Of a stretch of 64,000 nucleotides of DNA, positions 8,684 to 17,285 are shown one piece after another. Below the pieces are notes generated by a model. It worked only from the letters and a program-made list of their open reading frames with translations, did no database searches and had not been told where the DNA came from. The DNA lies in NCBI GenBank assembly GCA_002352215.1, contig DEIB01000056.1, forward strand, positions 124,001-188,000, read 5' to 3'. Origin of the DNA: Chthonomonas sp. UBA2785 (GTDB lineage Bacteria; Armatimonadota; Fimbriimonadia; Fimbriimonadales; Fimbriimonadaceae). Positions within the stretch are counted from its first letter, which is position 1; every line of letters starts with the position of its first letter. Both the position numbers and the translations under genes were made by a program.

Positions 8684-10015
8684 GTGATTGAACGCTACTG
8701 CACGCCCGGCATGACAGCCATTTGGAGTCGCCAAGCCAAGACCCAACGCTGGCTGGACGTGGAGATTGCCATTTGCGAAGGGTGGCACCGCGCGGGGGTG
8801 ATCCCGGCGGAGGACCTGAAGGCGATCCAGGAGCGTTCGAAGTTCGATCTCGATCGATGTGATGAGATTGAAGAAGTCACCCGCCACGACCTGATGGCCT
8901 TTGTGCGCAACGTCAGCGAGAACGTGAGCGGCGTGCCCGCCATTGGCGAGGGCAGCGAAGGCGACGGTACGCCCAACCCGGCGCGGTGGATTCACTTCGG
9001 CGTCACCAGCTACGACGTGATTGACACGGCGCTCGGCATGATGATGCGGGATAGCCTGGACGTACTGAAGGCATCGGTGGAGACCCTGTGCGGCACCATC
9101 AGCGCCCTGCACAAAGGGCACGGTCACCACCCGTGCATCGGGCGGACGCACGGCATCCACGCCGAGCCCATCACCTTCGGCCACAAGTGCGAAGGCTGGC
9201 GCAACGAACTGGAACGGAGCCTGAAGCGCATCGCCCAGGCCCGCGTGGAGATTGCGGTGGGCAAGGTGAGCGGAGCGGTGGGCATCCGCGCGCACGTCAC
9301 GCCGGAACTCGAGGCTTCGATCTGCGAAAGCCTGGGCTTGAGTGCCGACCCGAGTTCGACCCAGATCATCGCCCGCGACCGCCACGCCCACGTGCTGAAC
9401 GTGCTGGCCACCCTGGCGGGATCGCTAGAGCGCATCGCCACCGAACTCCGCAATCTGCAACGCACGGAAATCCTGGAAGTGCAAGAAGCCTTTGCCAAGG
9501 GGCAAACCGGCAGCAGCGCCATGCCCCACAAGCGCAACCCCTGGAACAGCGAAACCGTGTGCGGCCTGGCCCGCCTGGTGCGCGCCAACGCCCACGCGAT
9601 GCAAGAGAGCGTGATGACCTGGCACGAGCGGGACCTGACCAACAGCAGCCTGGAGCGCATTGTGTTCCCGGATACGTTCCAACTCACCGACTTCATGGTC
9701 CACCGCCTCAACCGTATCCTGGCCGGGCTGGTGGTGATGCCGGAGAACATGTTGCGCAACCTGCGCCAGATGGGCGATCTCGTCTTTAGCGAGCACGTGA
9801 TGGTGGCCCTGATTCAATCGGGCATGAGCCGCGAGGCCGCCTACAAGGTGGCGCAGCGCAATGCGGCCCGGGCGTGGGATGGTCACGACTTCCGCACCAG
9901 CGTGACGGAAGACGAAGATGTGAAGGCACGACTAAGCGCAGAACAAATTGAGGAAATTTTCAATTTGGACCACCACTTGCGACACGCTCCAGCCCCCCCG
10001 CACGTCGGAAAATAA
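8684..10015 (+). CDS. purB: Adenylosuccinate lyase
   Basis: Fumarase/aspartase superfamily lyase acting twice in purine synthesis (SAICAR and adenylosuccinate cleavage). 443 aa. N-terminus IERYCTPGMTAIWSRQAKTQ is typical of PurB. It carries HFGVTSYDVIDTAL, the second conserved region GRTHGIHAEPITFGHK with the catalytic histidine, and the signature TGSSAMPHKRNPWNSE containing the catalytic serine. GTG start at 8684. Follows purD closely but has its own candidate promoter box. The C-terminal helical domain (LSAEQIEEIFNLDHHL) is intact. Confidence 0.96.
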   Translation: MIERYCTPGMTAIWSRQAKTQRWLDVEIAICEGWHRAGVIPAEDLKAIQERSKFDLDRCDEIEEVTRHDLMAFVRNVSENVSGVPAIGEGSEGDGTPNPARWIHFGVTSYDVIDTALGMMMRDSLDVLKASVETLCGTISALHKGHGHHPCIGRTHGIHAEPITFGHKCEGWRNELERSLKRIAQARVEIAVGKVSGAVGIRAHVTPELEASICESLGLSADPSSTQIIARDRHAHVLNVLATLAGSLERIATELRNLQRTEILEVQEAFAKGQTGSSAMPHKRNPWNSETVCGLARLVRANAHAMQESVMTWHERDLTNSSLERIVFPDTFQLTDFMVHRLNRILAGLVVMPENMLRNLRQMGDLVFSEHVMVALIQSGMSREAAYKVAQRNAARAWDGHDFRTSVTEDEDVKARLSAEQIEEIFNLDHHLRHAPAPPHVGK

Positions 10016-10065
10016 GAAGACCGAACGCGACGCACCTTTTGCCCGCTTGGCCTTTCAGGAGGAAC

Positions 10066-10911
10066 ATGAAGCGCGCAGGGATGGCGGTTGTTTTGGCGAT
10101 GGGAGTCGGGGTGGCGCGGGCCATGCCCGTGTCGTCGCTGGTGTGGGTGTGGGAATCGCGCCCCAAGGTCAGCGCAAATCCGGTGCCCGAAGTGGCGACC
10201 GCACCCCCCACCAAGGTTTACGGCGAGGGTGAACGAGACCCGAAACTGGTGGACTGGGAGATTCCGAAGCGGTTCCAGGGCAAAACCATCTCGAAACGAG
10301 CCCCCTTCAAGGATAAGGTCATTGCTTTGACCTTTGACGATGGCCCTGACCCGAAGCTGACCCCGATCGTTTTGGACGCCCTGAAGAAGCACAACATGAA
10401 GGCCACTTTCTTTGTGCTGGGATGGCGGGCCACGCGTTACCCAGCACTGGTCAAGCGCATTTTTGATGAGGGTCATACGGTGGCTAATCACACATACAAC
10501 CATCCGGCCAAACCCTCGGAGGCGGCGGGCTTGAATGAACTCCTGAAGACCCAGGAGGCGATCAAGAAAGCCTGCGGGAAATACCCCACAATTTTCCGGC
10601 CGCCCTATGGGATTCGCGAGAGTTGGACGGCCAAGCTAGCGCGCCACCGCCTGATGCCCAGCGTGATCTGGACCATGTCGAGCGGGGATACCGCGGTGAA
10701 GGATTCGTACAAGGTTTATCGCAACGTGGTGTTTACGCCGCGCCCTGGCGATGTGGTGCTGCTGCACGATATCCAACCGGACACTGCGCAGGCCATCGGG
10801 CGCATCACGGACGAGTTGGCGGCGGGCGGCTGGCAGTCCATCACGCTGGATGACTACTTCCGGCGGTGGGACGAGATCGCCACGCAGCAAGAGTCGCAAC
10901 CTGCGCGCTAA
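10066..10911 (+). CDS. Secreted polysaccharide deacetylase (NodB domain, CE4)
   Basis: Predicted metal-dependent deacetylase of peptidoglycan or another amino-sugar polymer. 281 aa from the ATG at 10066, three bases after AGGAGG, which decides the start. An N-terminal signal peptide (MKRAGMAVVLAMGVGVARA) leads to a NodB fold: LTFDDGPDPK (catalytic base and metal Asp), VANHTYNHP (metal His pair), RPPYGIRES (active-site Arg), WTMSSGDTA and VVLLHDI (catalytic His). The fourth motif lacks the second W of the common D-W-x-x-P version. Sits before two large secreted proteins of unknown function, which may share a cell-surface role. Confidence 0.9.
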   Translation: MKRAGMAVVLAMGVGVARAMPVSSLVWVWESRPKVSANPVPEVATAPPTKVYGEGERDPKLVDWEIPKRFQGKTISKRAPFKDKVIALTFDDGPDPKLTPIVLDALKKHNMKATFFVLGWRATRYPALVKRIFDEGHTVANHTYNHPAKPSEAAGLNELLKTQEAIKKACGKYPTIFRPPYGIRESWTAKLARHRLMPSVIWTMSSGDTAVKDSYKVYRNVVFTPRPGDVVLLHDIQPDTAQAIGRITDELAAGGWQSITLDDYFRRWDEIATQQESQPAR

Positions 10912-10932
10912 GCCAATCGTCAATACATAAGT

Positions 10933-13080
10933 ATGCGGTGCTTGCTCGCGGTCTTGGCTTTGGGGGTTGTGGCTCCCGGTTATGCGCTCGATTTTTACAG
11001 CCGAGGCGCGCGCCTTCCGGCCTTGGTTCAAAAGCTGGAAGCGGAGACGGGCAAGCAGCTGCGCGTGAGCCCCGAGCTTGAAAACGATGTCCTCTATGTG
11101 AACGTGAAGGGCGTGGAGGCCGAGGCGCTGATGGAGCTGATCGCCAAGTCCGCGGATGCAAAGTGGCGACTCTCCGGCGAGACGATGACGCTGGAGCCGG
11201 ATTCGGCCCGCCGCAAGCGACTGGCCAACGAACAACTGGAAGCCGACCGCCGCGAGCATATTGAAGCCGTCCAAGAAAGTCTGAAGCAGGACATCGAAGA
11301 CGAAACGACGATGGAACTGCTCAAGCTCCTGCGTGCGCTCCCCAAGTCCGCGTTTGGGCAGAACTATCCCAATCGCCTCGTCTTTAGCAGCAACCCCACC
11401 CGGGCGCAATACGCCCTGCGCGGACAGGCCGCTGGCCTGGTGGACGCCATGGTGAAGCAGCAGAACATGATGGCCGAAGCCAGCCAAGAGGGCCAAGGCG
11501 AAATGGACATGATGATGGGCTTCTTGGGTTCGGCCATGGAAGCCCTGGGCATCAAGCGGGAAGATTTAATACCCCAGCCGGTGCGGACCCGCCCGGCCAA
11601 GCTTTTGATCGTGATGAGCCCGAGCGTCGGCAGTTGGGCGTCGTTCCGCAACTCGATTGAAGCCCGCCTGTTTGATGAGAATGGGGCGCAAATTGCAACG
11701 GCGAGTTTGGATCTGCGCCGGGGAGAAGACTCCTACCGGGTGGTGCCCGTGGAAGAGATTGAGGAAGGGGCCGCCGGAGAAGAGGGGGCCGCGCCCCCGC
11801 CGCCGCCCGAAGACAACAGCCCGGTGATTGAATACCGCGAGGAAAGCAAGAAGATTCTCACCCTGCAGGTGGACTTCTCAGCGGCTTCGTTCTCCACGAA
11901 CCGGGTGATCCCCGAAGAGCTGAAGCAGTGGGCGTACAACCCCTACACCTACGAGCCGCTGAGCTTTATGGCTTCGGACGCCTGGGATGCCTGGGCCAAG
12001 CACCACAACAAGAATGTGGTGGCCTACCTGGATGACAGCCAGGGCTGGATGCCGACCTTCTTTGAAGCGGCTCCGCGCACGATGAACCAGTTCCAGGCCA
12101 ATCTGGACGAGAACTACACGCTGTCGGAAGAAGGCGGAGTGACCCTCGCCGCGCCCAAGAACCCCACCGAAACCCGCCTCAACCGGATGAACCGGGCGGC
12201 CATCCAGGGGTTCATCAATAGCTCGAATGCCAATGGCGGCGTGCCGGACTTGAATTCCTGGGCGGCTTATATCGATTCCAAACCCATTGGGGCCGAGCCG
12301 CAAGGCATGCCGATGTTCTACGAGCAGTGGGCGGGCACGGATGGTCTGATTGCCAGCCAGATGCCGGGGCACGAGTTCAGCATGCGGCTGTGGAATCGCC
12401 TCTCGGCGAACCACCGGGCCAGCATCCTGCAGGGGCAGGATCTCCCGATCCGCAACCTCGGGCAATCCGCCACGGAGTTGCTGACGCACTACGTTTATAA
12501 CGAACCGGACTCCTTGCAGCCCGTGCGCCCGCCGGTAACGGGGCCGAACCGATTCATTGCGATGATGACGTTCGGGATGAGCGGAGCCTTTGGGATGAAG
12601 CGCAACGCGTCCCTGGAACCCACCGAGATGTTTGCCACCGGCCTGCCGAACAACGGATTCATCCGTCCGTTCGTCACCTCGGACCTGCTGGTGGCGCCGG
12701 TGACGCCGCAGGGCGAATCCATGCAGATGATCCGTGCGCTGGGCAGCGATGAACTGGCGTTGTTCGACATGATCACGCAGACGCCGGGATTTGCGGCCGG
12801 AGGGAGCGGCATGCCGCAGCTCAATCAGTTCCGCCTGGGCACGCGGCAGTTGGTGGACTTCCAGGTGATGCTGTCGCCGGAGTGCCAGCTTCCGGGCTCG
12901 CTGACGCTGATGAAGGTGGACCCGAAGGGTGAGATCTACACCCGCGCAAATTTCCCGCAGGCGTTGAAGGATCAGATCTCGAAGGCCGATGCGCAACTGA
13001 AGGATTCAGGCTTGGCGCGGTTCTTCCAGATGATGGGAGCCGAGGGCGCCTTCGGGGGCGGCGGCGAAGCGCGGCCATAA
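10933..13080 (+). CDS. Large secreted protein with N-terminal STN-like domain, paralogue A
   Basis: 715 aa, not matched to a named family. A signal peptide (MRCLLAVLALGVVAPGYA) is followed by DFYSRGARLPALVQKLEAET and a short alpha/beta segment. That segment ends TMTLEP near residue 90 and has the pattern of the STN domain (secretin/TonB short N-terminus): ...L..L...TG..L......V...V.G......L..L.....W.... A Pro/Glu-rich linker (EEGAAGEEGAAPPPPPED) lies near residue 290, then a long domain with LSFMASDAWDAWAKHHNKNV. No membrane or catalytic motif seen. The next gene is a full-length paralogue. GC content is like the surroundings. Confidence 0.75.
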   Translation: MRCLLAVLALGVVAPGYALDFYSRGARLPALVQKLEAETGKQLRVSPELENDVLYVNVKGVEAEALMELIAKSADAKWRLSGETMTLEPDSARRKRLANEQLEADRREHIEAVQESLKQDIEDETTMELLKLLRALPKSAFGQNYPNRLVFSSNPTRAQYALRGQAAGLVDAMVKQQNMMAEASQEGQGEMDMMMGFLGSAMEALGIKREDLIPQPVRTRPAKLLIVMSPSVGSWASFRNSIEARLFDENGAQIATASLDLRRGEDSYRVVPVEEIEEGAAGEEGAAPPPPPEDNSPVIEYREESKKILTLQVDFSAASFSTNRVIPEELKQWAYNPYTYEPLSFMASDAWDAWAKHHNKNVVAYLDDSQGWMPTFFEAAPRTMNQFQANLDENYTLSEEGGVTLAAPKNPTETRLNRMNRAAIQGFINSSNANGGVPDLNSWAAYIDSKPIGAEPQGMPMFYEQWAGTDGLIASQMPGHEFSMRLWNRLSANHRASILQGQDLPIRNLGQSATELLTHYVYNEPDSLQPVRPPVTGPNRFIAMMTFGMSGAFGMKRNASLEPTEMFATGLPNNGFIRPFVTSDLLVAPVTPQGESMQMIRALGSDELALFDMITQTPGFAAGGSGMPQLNQFRLGTRQLVDFQVMLSPECQLPGSLTLMKVDPKGEIYTRANFPQALKDQISKADAQLKDSGLARFFQMMGAEGAFGGGGEARP

Positions 13081-13081
13081 T
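13076..13081 (+). promoter_or_regulatory. -10-like CATAAT six bases before the paralogue B start
   Basis: CATAAT ends six bases before ATG 13088, overlapping the stop of the preceding gene. No ribosome binding site is present. Fits the short-leader pattern of this genome but could equally be chance in a seven-base gap. Confidence 0.25.
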
Positions 13082-13087
13082 CGAAAG

Positions 13088-15202
13088 ATGCGCATGAAGG
13101 TCGTTTCCACCCTGCTGGCGCTGGCGCTTGCCGGTGTGGGGTACGGCCTTGATTTCTATAGTCGAGCGGCCCGGCTGCCCGTGCTGATGCCGCAAGTGGA
13201 AGCGGCCACGGGCCGCACCCTGCGGGTGGATGATGAGCTGCGGAACGAGGTGCTCTACATCAATGTGAAAGGGGTGGAGGAGCAGGCGTTGCTGGACCTG
13301 ATTGCGGAGGCGGCGGATGCGAAGTGGCGCACCACTTCGAGTTCGATGGTGCTGGAGCCGGACGTGGCCAAGCGCCGACGCCAGGCGGAAGCGGAGTTGA
13401 ATGCCCTGCGGGATGCCTTTTTGGCGGACTTGGAGTTGGTGGCCAATTCGGAGAGCGTGTTTCCTACCGAAACGGAGTTGATCAAGTTGCTTCGGCGGAT
13501 GCCGATTTCTGTTCTCAAGCAGTCTTATCCTAACCGGGTTGTGTTTAGCAGTTCTCCGAATGCCGCTCAGCACCCGTTGCCCGCGTCAGCTGAGAAGCTA
13601 GTAGAAGCGATCGTTGCCGCCGACCAGTCGATGCTGGAAGGCGTACAGAGAGTGCTGCGCGAGAATCCGCTGATGACTGATAGCATGAGAGAGTTTCTCC
13701 GTCAGATTGGCCAGGCCGAACTTATGCAAACAGGTGCGCATCCTCCTGGCAGCCCTGCGAAAGTTCTAATTTCGTTTGAATTTCTGCCGTTTGCCAGCGG
13801 CCGGAATGAATCCACTGTGAAAGTCGTGATCTTGGATAGCAAAGGACTTGTGGTGGGTACTGATGAGATAAAACTGCGACAACGAGCTGAGAGCCTTCGA
13901 AGGTCGGAAACTCGATCACAGGCTGTGGCGCCGCCCGTCAACACGGATCCTGCCTTCAGTACGCCCTTGGTATTCAGGGATGAATCTAAGGAACTCTTAA
14001 CGTTCGACATGGCCGGGGAAGCGACTATTAGGAAGTACCCGAAACTCCTGACCTGGATGGATCAGCCAGATGTTTACGACATCCTTAGTTTCACGATCTC
14101 AGATGCCTGGGATAACTGGGCAAAGTTCTACCAACGAAGCGTGGTGGTGAATGCCGAAGACCAGAATATCATGGTGCACGATCATCTGCCAAGTTGGCCC
14201 AAAACGGTCGGCGACTTTGATACGCAGGTGAGGCGGCGCAACGATTTCGTAGAGTCAATGGGAGCCATTGTCGTCAAGGCGAAGAGGCCGCATTTTGCCC
14301 GCTTTAGTCGGATGGATCGCTTGGCCATGAGGCAGAACTTGGAACAGGGCCGTCAAAACGGGGATTTGCCAGAAGCGAGTGCGCGAGCGGCTCTTTCGGA
14401 TTCACGGGTGCCTTATGCGCCGAGTTCTACGGCTGAGGCTTGGTACACCGTTTTCACGGGACTGTCTAATGACAGCTTGGGCAGTCGGGATCACACGGAG
14501 GCAGGATGGCAACTTTGGAATCGCCTCAGTTTAGAACAAAGGCGTCAGCTTGAGAAAGGAGAGAACGTTCCCATTCAATCCCTGAGTGAGGATGCGCGCG
14601 CCCTGATCAGGTTCTATGCTTGGGATACCTTTGAAGGAGTGGGGGACGCTTCGGAGAGAATGTTAAGCTTAGACGCCTTGATTGCGGCAGAACTTGAGGG
14701 GGAAGAAGGTGATCTTGCAAAGCCAAAAGTACCTCACTATGAGCCGACTGAAGCGTGGCCCCTCGGTTTCGTTCTCGATGGTTCCATTCAACCAAACGGC
14801 GAGGAACGGATGCTCATTGTTCCGGTGGATACTGAAGGTGATGTGATTGAAGCCTACGGGTTTAGAGACATAGAGCACTTTGCTTGGGATCGAACCGTCG
14901 AGGCATTGGGTGAGGAAGTTTCCGACGTAATTGAGTGGAGTCACTTTAAAGTTGGTACGATTCAGAGGCTGTATCTGAGTATTCAGCTCACGCCGTCTCA
15001 TGTGTTGAGGCCTTTCATCGAGATTACGAAGCTTGATGCGAGCAGCCCGGTCTACACCAAGAACAATCTCCCTCCGCACGTTCGTGCCGAAGTGGAGAGG
15101 ATTCAAAAGAGAATTGCCGAAAGCGGAGTCATTGAGCACCTCCGGCGTAAGAATGAAAATCGTGGCTCGGACGAGATCGTCGAGCCGCCCGTACTGAACT
15201 AA
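13088..15202 (+). CDS. Large secreted protein with N-terminal STN-like domain, paralogue B
   Basis: 704 aa, homologous over its whole length to the preceding protein: DFYSRAARLPVLMPQVEAAT, VLYINVKGVEEQALLDLIAE, QSYPNRVVFSSSPNAAQ, and LSFTISDAWDNWAKFYQRSV late in the protein each have a counterpart. Signal peptide at residues 1-19. From about 13540 to the end, the coding sequence is visibly less GC-rich and uses many A/T-ending codons (aaa, gaa, tct, tta, aga), while the first ~450 bases match the rest of the window. The frame is intact, so it is not a pseudogene by eye. Stop and the next start overlap as TAATG. Function unknown. Confidence 0.75.
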   Translation: MRMKVVSTLLALALAGVGYGLDFYSRAARLPVLMPQVEAATGRTLRVDDELRNEVLYINVKGVEEQALLDLIAEAADAKWRTTSSSMVLEPDVAKRRRQAEAELNALRDAFLADLELVANSESVFPTETELIKLLRRMPISVLKQSYPNRVVFSSSPNAAQHPLPASAEKLVEAIVAADQSMLEGVQRVLRENPLMTDSMREFLRQIGQAELMQTGAHPPGSPAKVLISFEFLPFASGRNESTVKVVILDSKGLVVGTDEIKLRQRAESLRRSETRSQAVAPPVNTDPAFSTPLVFRDESKELLTFDMAGEATIRKYPKLLTWMDQPDVYDILSFTISDAWDNWAKFYQRSVVVNAEDQNIMVHDHLPSWPKTVGDFDTQVRRRNDFVESMGAIVVKAKRPHFARFSRMDRLAMRQNLEQGRQNGDLPEASARAALSDSRVPYAPSSTAEAWYTVFTGLSNDSLGSRDHTEAGWQLWNRLSLEQRRQLEKGENVPIQSLSEDARALIRFYAWDTFEGVGDASERMLSLDALIAAELEGEEGDLAKPKVPHYEPTEAWPLGFVLDGSIQPNGEERMLIVPVDTEGDVIEAYGFRDIEHFAWDRTVEALGEEVSDVIEWSHFKVGTIQRLYLSIQLTPSHVLRPFIEITKLDASSPVYTKNNLPPHVRAEVERIQKRIAESGVIEHLRRKNENRGSDEIVEPPVLN

Positions 15203-15867
15203 TGTGTGCCCGATTCACCCAGTTTGGGATTCGCCAAATCCAGGAGAACTTCGGGCTCACCGCACCCCTGCCGGACCTCACCCCGCTCTATAACATCGCC
15301 CCCAACGCGGCGGTGCCGGTGGTGGTGCGCACCGCCGAGCAGGGTCGCCACCTGCGCCTGATGCGCTGGGGGCTGGTGCCGCCGTGGCAGGATGACCACA
15401 CCACGGGCGTCCGTATGATCAACGCCCGCAGCGAGACGGTGGCGGAGAAACCCTCGTTCCGCACCGCGTACAAGCGCCGCCGCTGTCTCGTCCCGACCGA
15501 CGGCTTCTTCGAGTGGACGGGGGACAAAGGCGACAAGCAGCCCTGGTTCATACGCAGTCGTAAGTACGCGGCCTTTGCCGGCATCTGGGAGATTTGGGAG
15601 CGCGCCGAGGGCTATCTCGAAACCTTTTCCATCCTCACCACCGCCGCCAATGGGGTGGTAGGGCAACTGCACGACCGGATGCCGGTGTGGATTTTCGAGC
15701 GCGATTTTGGGGCGTGGCTCGGCCCCGGCGAGGCCAACCCCGCCCTGCTGGCCCCCGCCCCGGATGAGCTCACCGAGTGCTGGCCCGTGACCCGAGCGAT
15801 GGGGAACCCGCGCTTTCAGGACCCCAGCGCCGTGGTGCCGATCGAGGTTCCGGGCACTCTCTTTTAG
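15202..15867 (+). CDS. SRAP domain protein (HMCES/YedK family)
   Basis: Binds abasic sites in single-stranded DNA and forms a stable thiazolidine DNA-protein crosslink through Cys2. 221 aa. The initiator Met is followed by CARFTQF (usual CGRF), so Cys2 is present. Other active-site motifs are MINARSETVAEKPSFRTAY (Asn and Arg of NARSE), CLVPTDGFFEW (catalytic Glu) and LHDRMPVW (His of HDRMP). All four key residues are present, so the protein should be active. ATG overlaps the stop of the upstream gene (TAATG). The convergent nuclease gene overlaps its stop. Confidence 0.96.
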   Translation: MCARFTQFGIRQIQENFGLTAPLPDLTPLYNIAPNAAVPVVVRTAEQGRHLRLMRWGLVPPWQDDHTTGVRMINARSETVAEKPSFRTAYKRRRCLVPTDGFFEWTGDKGDKQPWFIRSRKYAAFAGIWEIWERAEGYLETFSILTTAANGVVGQLHDRMPVWIFERDFGAWLGPGEANPALLAPAPDELTECWPVTRAMGNPRFQDPSAVVPIEVPGTLF

Positions 15868-17249
15868 CCCAAGCTGAACGACTGCTGGTGGTGTGGGATC
15901 ACATATTCCCAGCCCAGTTCACGCTGGATTCGTTCGGCCAAGGTCGCCTGGGCCACCGGCTCCCCGTGGACGATGAAAGTCTTTCGAGGCGCCTCTTGGA
16001 AGCCCCCCAGCCACCGCATGATCTCGTTTTGGTCGGCGTGGGCGGAGAGTGAATTGAGCTTGGCCACCCGGCAGCGGACGGGGATCTCGTCGCCGAAGAT
16101 GGAGATGGTGTCGGCCCCCTCCAGGATGCGGCGGCCGCGCGTTTCGGCGGCCTGGTAGCCGGTGAAGAGCACCACGTTCTCCTTGTGCGGCAGGCGCTGG
16201 CGGAGGTGGTGCACCACGCGGCCCCCATTGGCCATGCCGCTGCCGCTGATGATCATGAGCGGGCCGTCGTTGGTGTTCAGGGCTTTGCTGGCGTTGCGGT
16301 CGCGAATAAAGCGCACCATATCGGCTCGGAACGGCGAATTGTTCTCCTGGATATCCAGCTTCAGGTCGGGGTCCATGTCGTCGCTGGGCGCGTTGTAGAG
16401 CAGAGTGGTGGCGCTGGCCATCGGGCTGTCCACAAAGATGGGAACGTGCGGAATCTCGCCGCGCTGCTCGAGTTCATGGATGTGCCACAGCAACTCTTGC
16501 GTGCGGCCAATGGCGAAGCTGGGCACCACCGCGCAAGATTGGCGTTCGTGGATGTACTGGATGACCTCGCGGAGCACGTCTTGGGGGTTCTCATCGGCAT
16601 GGAAGCGGTCGCCGTAGGTGCTCTCAATCACCAGGTATTCGGCGTGGGTGCAGGCATGCGGGTCCTTGAGCAGCGGGGTGTCGTAGCGACCGAGGTCGCC
16701 GCCCATCAGGATACGTTCGCCACTCTCAAAGTAGATTTCCGCGAACCCCGAACCCAGAATGTGCCCGGCGGGCAAGAACCGGAACTGCGCACCTGCGGGG
16801 AGATCATGGAGCTGGAAAAAGTGGACCGGCACCAACTGCTTGAGCGCAGCGTAGGCGTCCGCTTCGGTGTAGAGCGGGGCGGCCGGGTTGTGGCGGCTGG
16901 TTTGGTGGCGGTTGTGGTAGCTGGCTTCTTCTTCCTGCAGGCGGCCGCCGTCGGGCAGGCTGATTTTGCACAGGCCAATGGTGCCCGGGGTGGCATAGAC
17001 CGGTCCTCGGTAGCCCTTTGCGATGAGGCGCGGCAGCAGGCCGATGTGGTCGGTGTGGGCATGGGTCAGCACCACGGCGTCAATCTCGTGGGGCTCGAAG
17101 GCGAAAGGCTCCCAGTTGCGCTCGCGGATCTCACGCGGACCTTGGAAGAGGCCGCAATCCACCATGATGCGCTTGCCGTTGACCGTAATCACGTGTTGCG
17201 AGCCGGTGACCGTTTCGGCGGCACCATTGAATTGAATGGAAGGAGCCAT
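15864..17249 (-). CDS. Beta-CASP metallo-beta-lactamase RNA/DNA nuclease
   Basis: Zinc-dependent phosphodiesterase of the CPSF73/Ysh1-like RNA-processing type. 461 aa. MBL motifs in order: MVDCGLFQGPRE, VLTHAHTDHIGLLPRL (HxHxDH), AGHILGSGFAEI, MGGDLGRYDTPLLKDP. The beta-CASP insert begins VIESTYGDRFH and includes PSFAIGRTQELL and the SGSGMANGGRVVHHL segment. C-terminal motifs NSLSAHADQNE and FIVHGEP complete the active site. Start at ATG 17249, divergent from the MTA-phosphorylase gene with a 36-base gap. Substrate (RNA versus DNA) is unknown; most relatives of this bacterial subgroup are annotated as RNA exonucleases. Confidence 0.93.
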   Translation of the reverse strand: MAPSIQFNGAAETVTGSQHVITVNGKRIMVDCGLFQGPREIRERNWEPFAFEPHEIDAVVLTHAHTDHIGLLPRLIAKGYRGPVYATPGTIGLCKISLPDGGRLQEEEASYHNRHQTSRHNPAAPLYTEADAYAALKQLVPVHFFQLHDLPAGAQFRFLPAGHILGSGFAEIYFESGERILMGGDLGRYDTPLLKDPHACTHAEYLVIESTYGDRFHADENPQDVLREVIQYIHERQSCAVVPSFAIGRTQELLWHIHELEQRGEIPHVPIFVDSPMASATTLLYNAPSDDMDPDLKLDIQENNSPFRADMVRFIRDRNASKALNTNDGPLMIISGSGMANGGRVVHHLRQRLPHKENVVLFTGYQAAETRGRRILEGADTISIFGDEIPVRCRVAKLNSLSAHADQNEIMRWLGGFQEAPRKTFIVHGEPVAQATLAERIQRELGWEYVIPHHQQSFSLG

Positions 17250-17270
17250 GCGCTTTCAGTATCCACCACC

Positions 17271-17278
17271 GGTATCCT
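17271..17278 (+). promoter_or_regulatory. GGTANNNT box before the MTA-phosphorylase gene
   Basis: GGTATCCT ends seven bases before ATG 17286; no Shine-Dalgarno sequence. It lies in the 36-base divergent gap shared with the nuclease gene. That gene shows a GATACT eight bases before its own ATG on the other strand. Confidence 0.4.
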
Positions 17279-17285
17279 TGCGCGC

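Noticed and set aside
16185..17285. Upstream extension of the MTA-phosphorylase frame (612-residue reading)
   Set aside because: The extra part is wholly antisense to the beta-CASP nuclease, has antisense-style composition, and the conserved N-terminus of the phosphorylase begins at ATG 17286 next to a promoter-like box.
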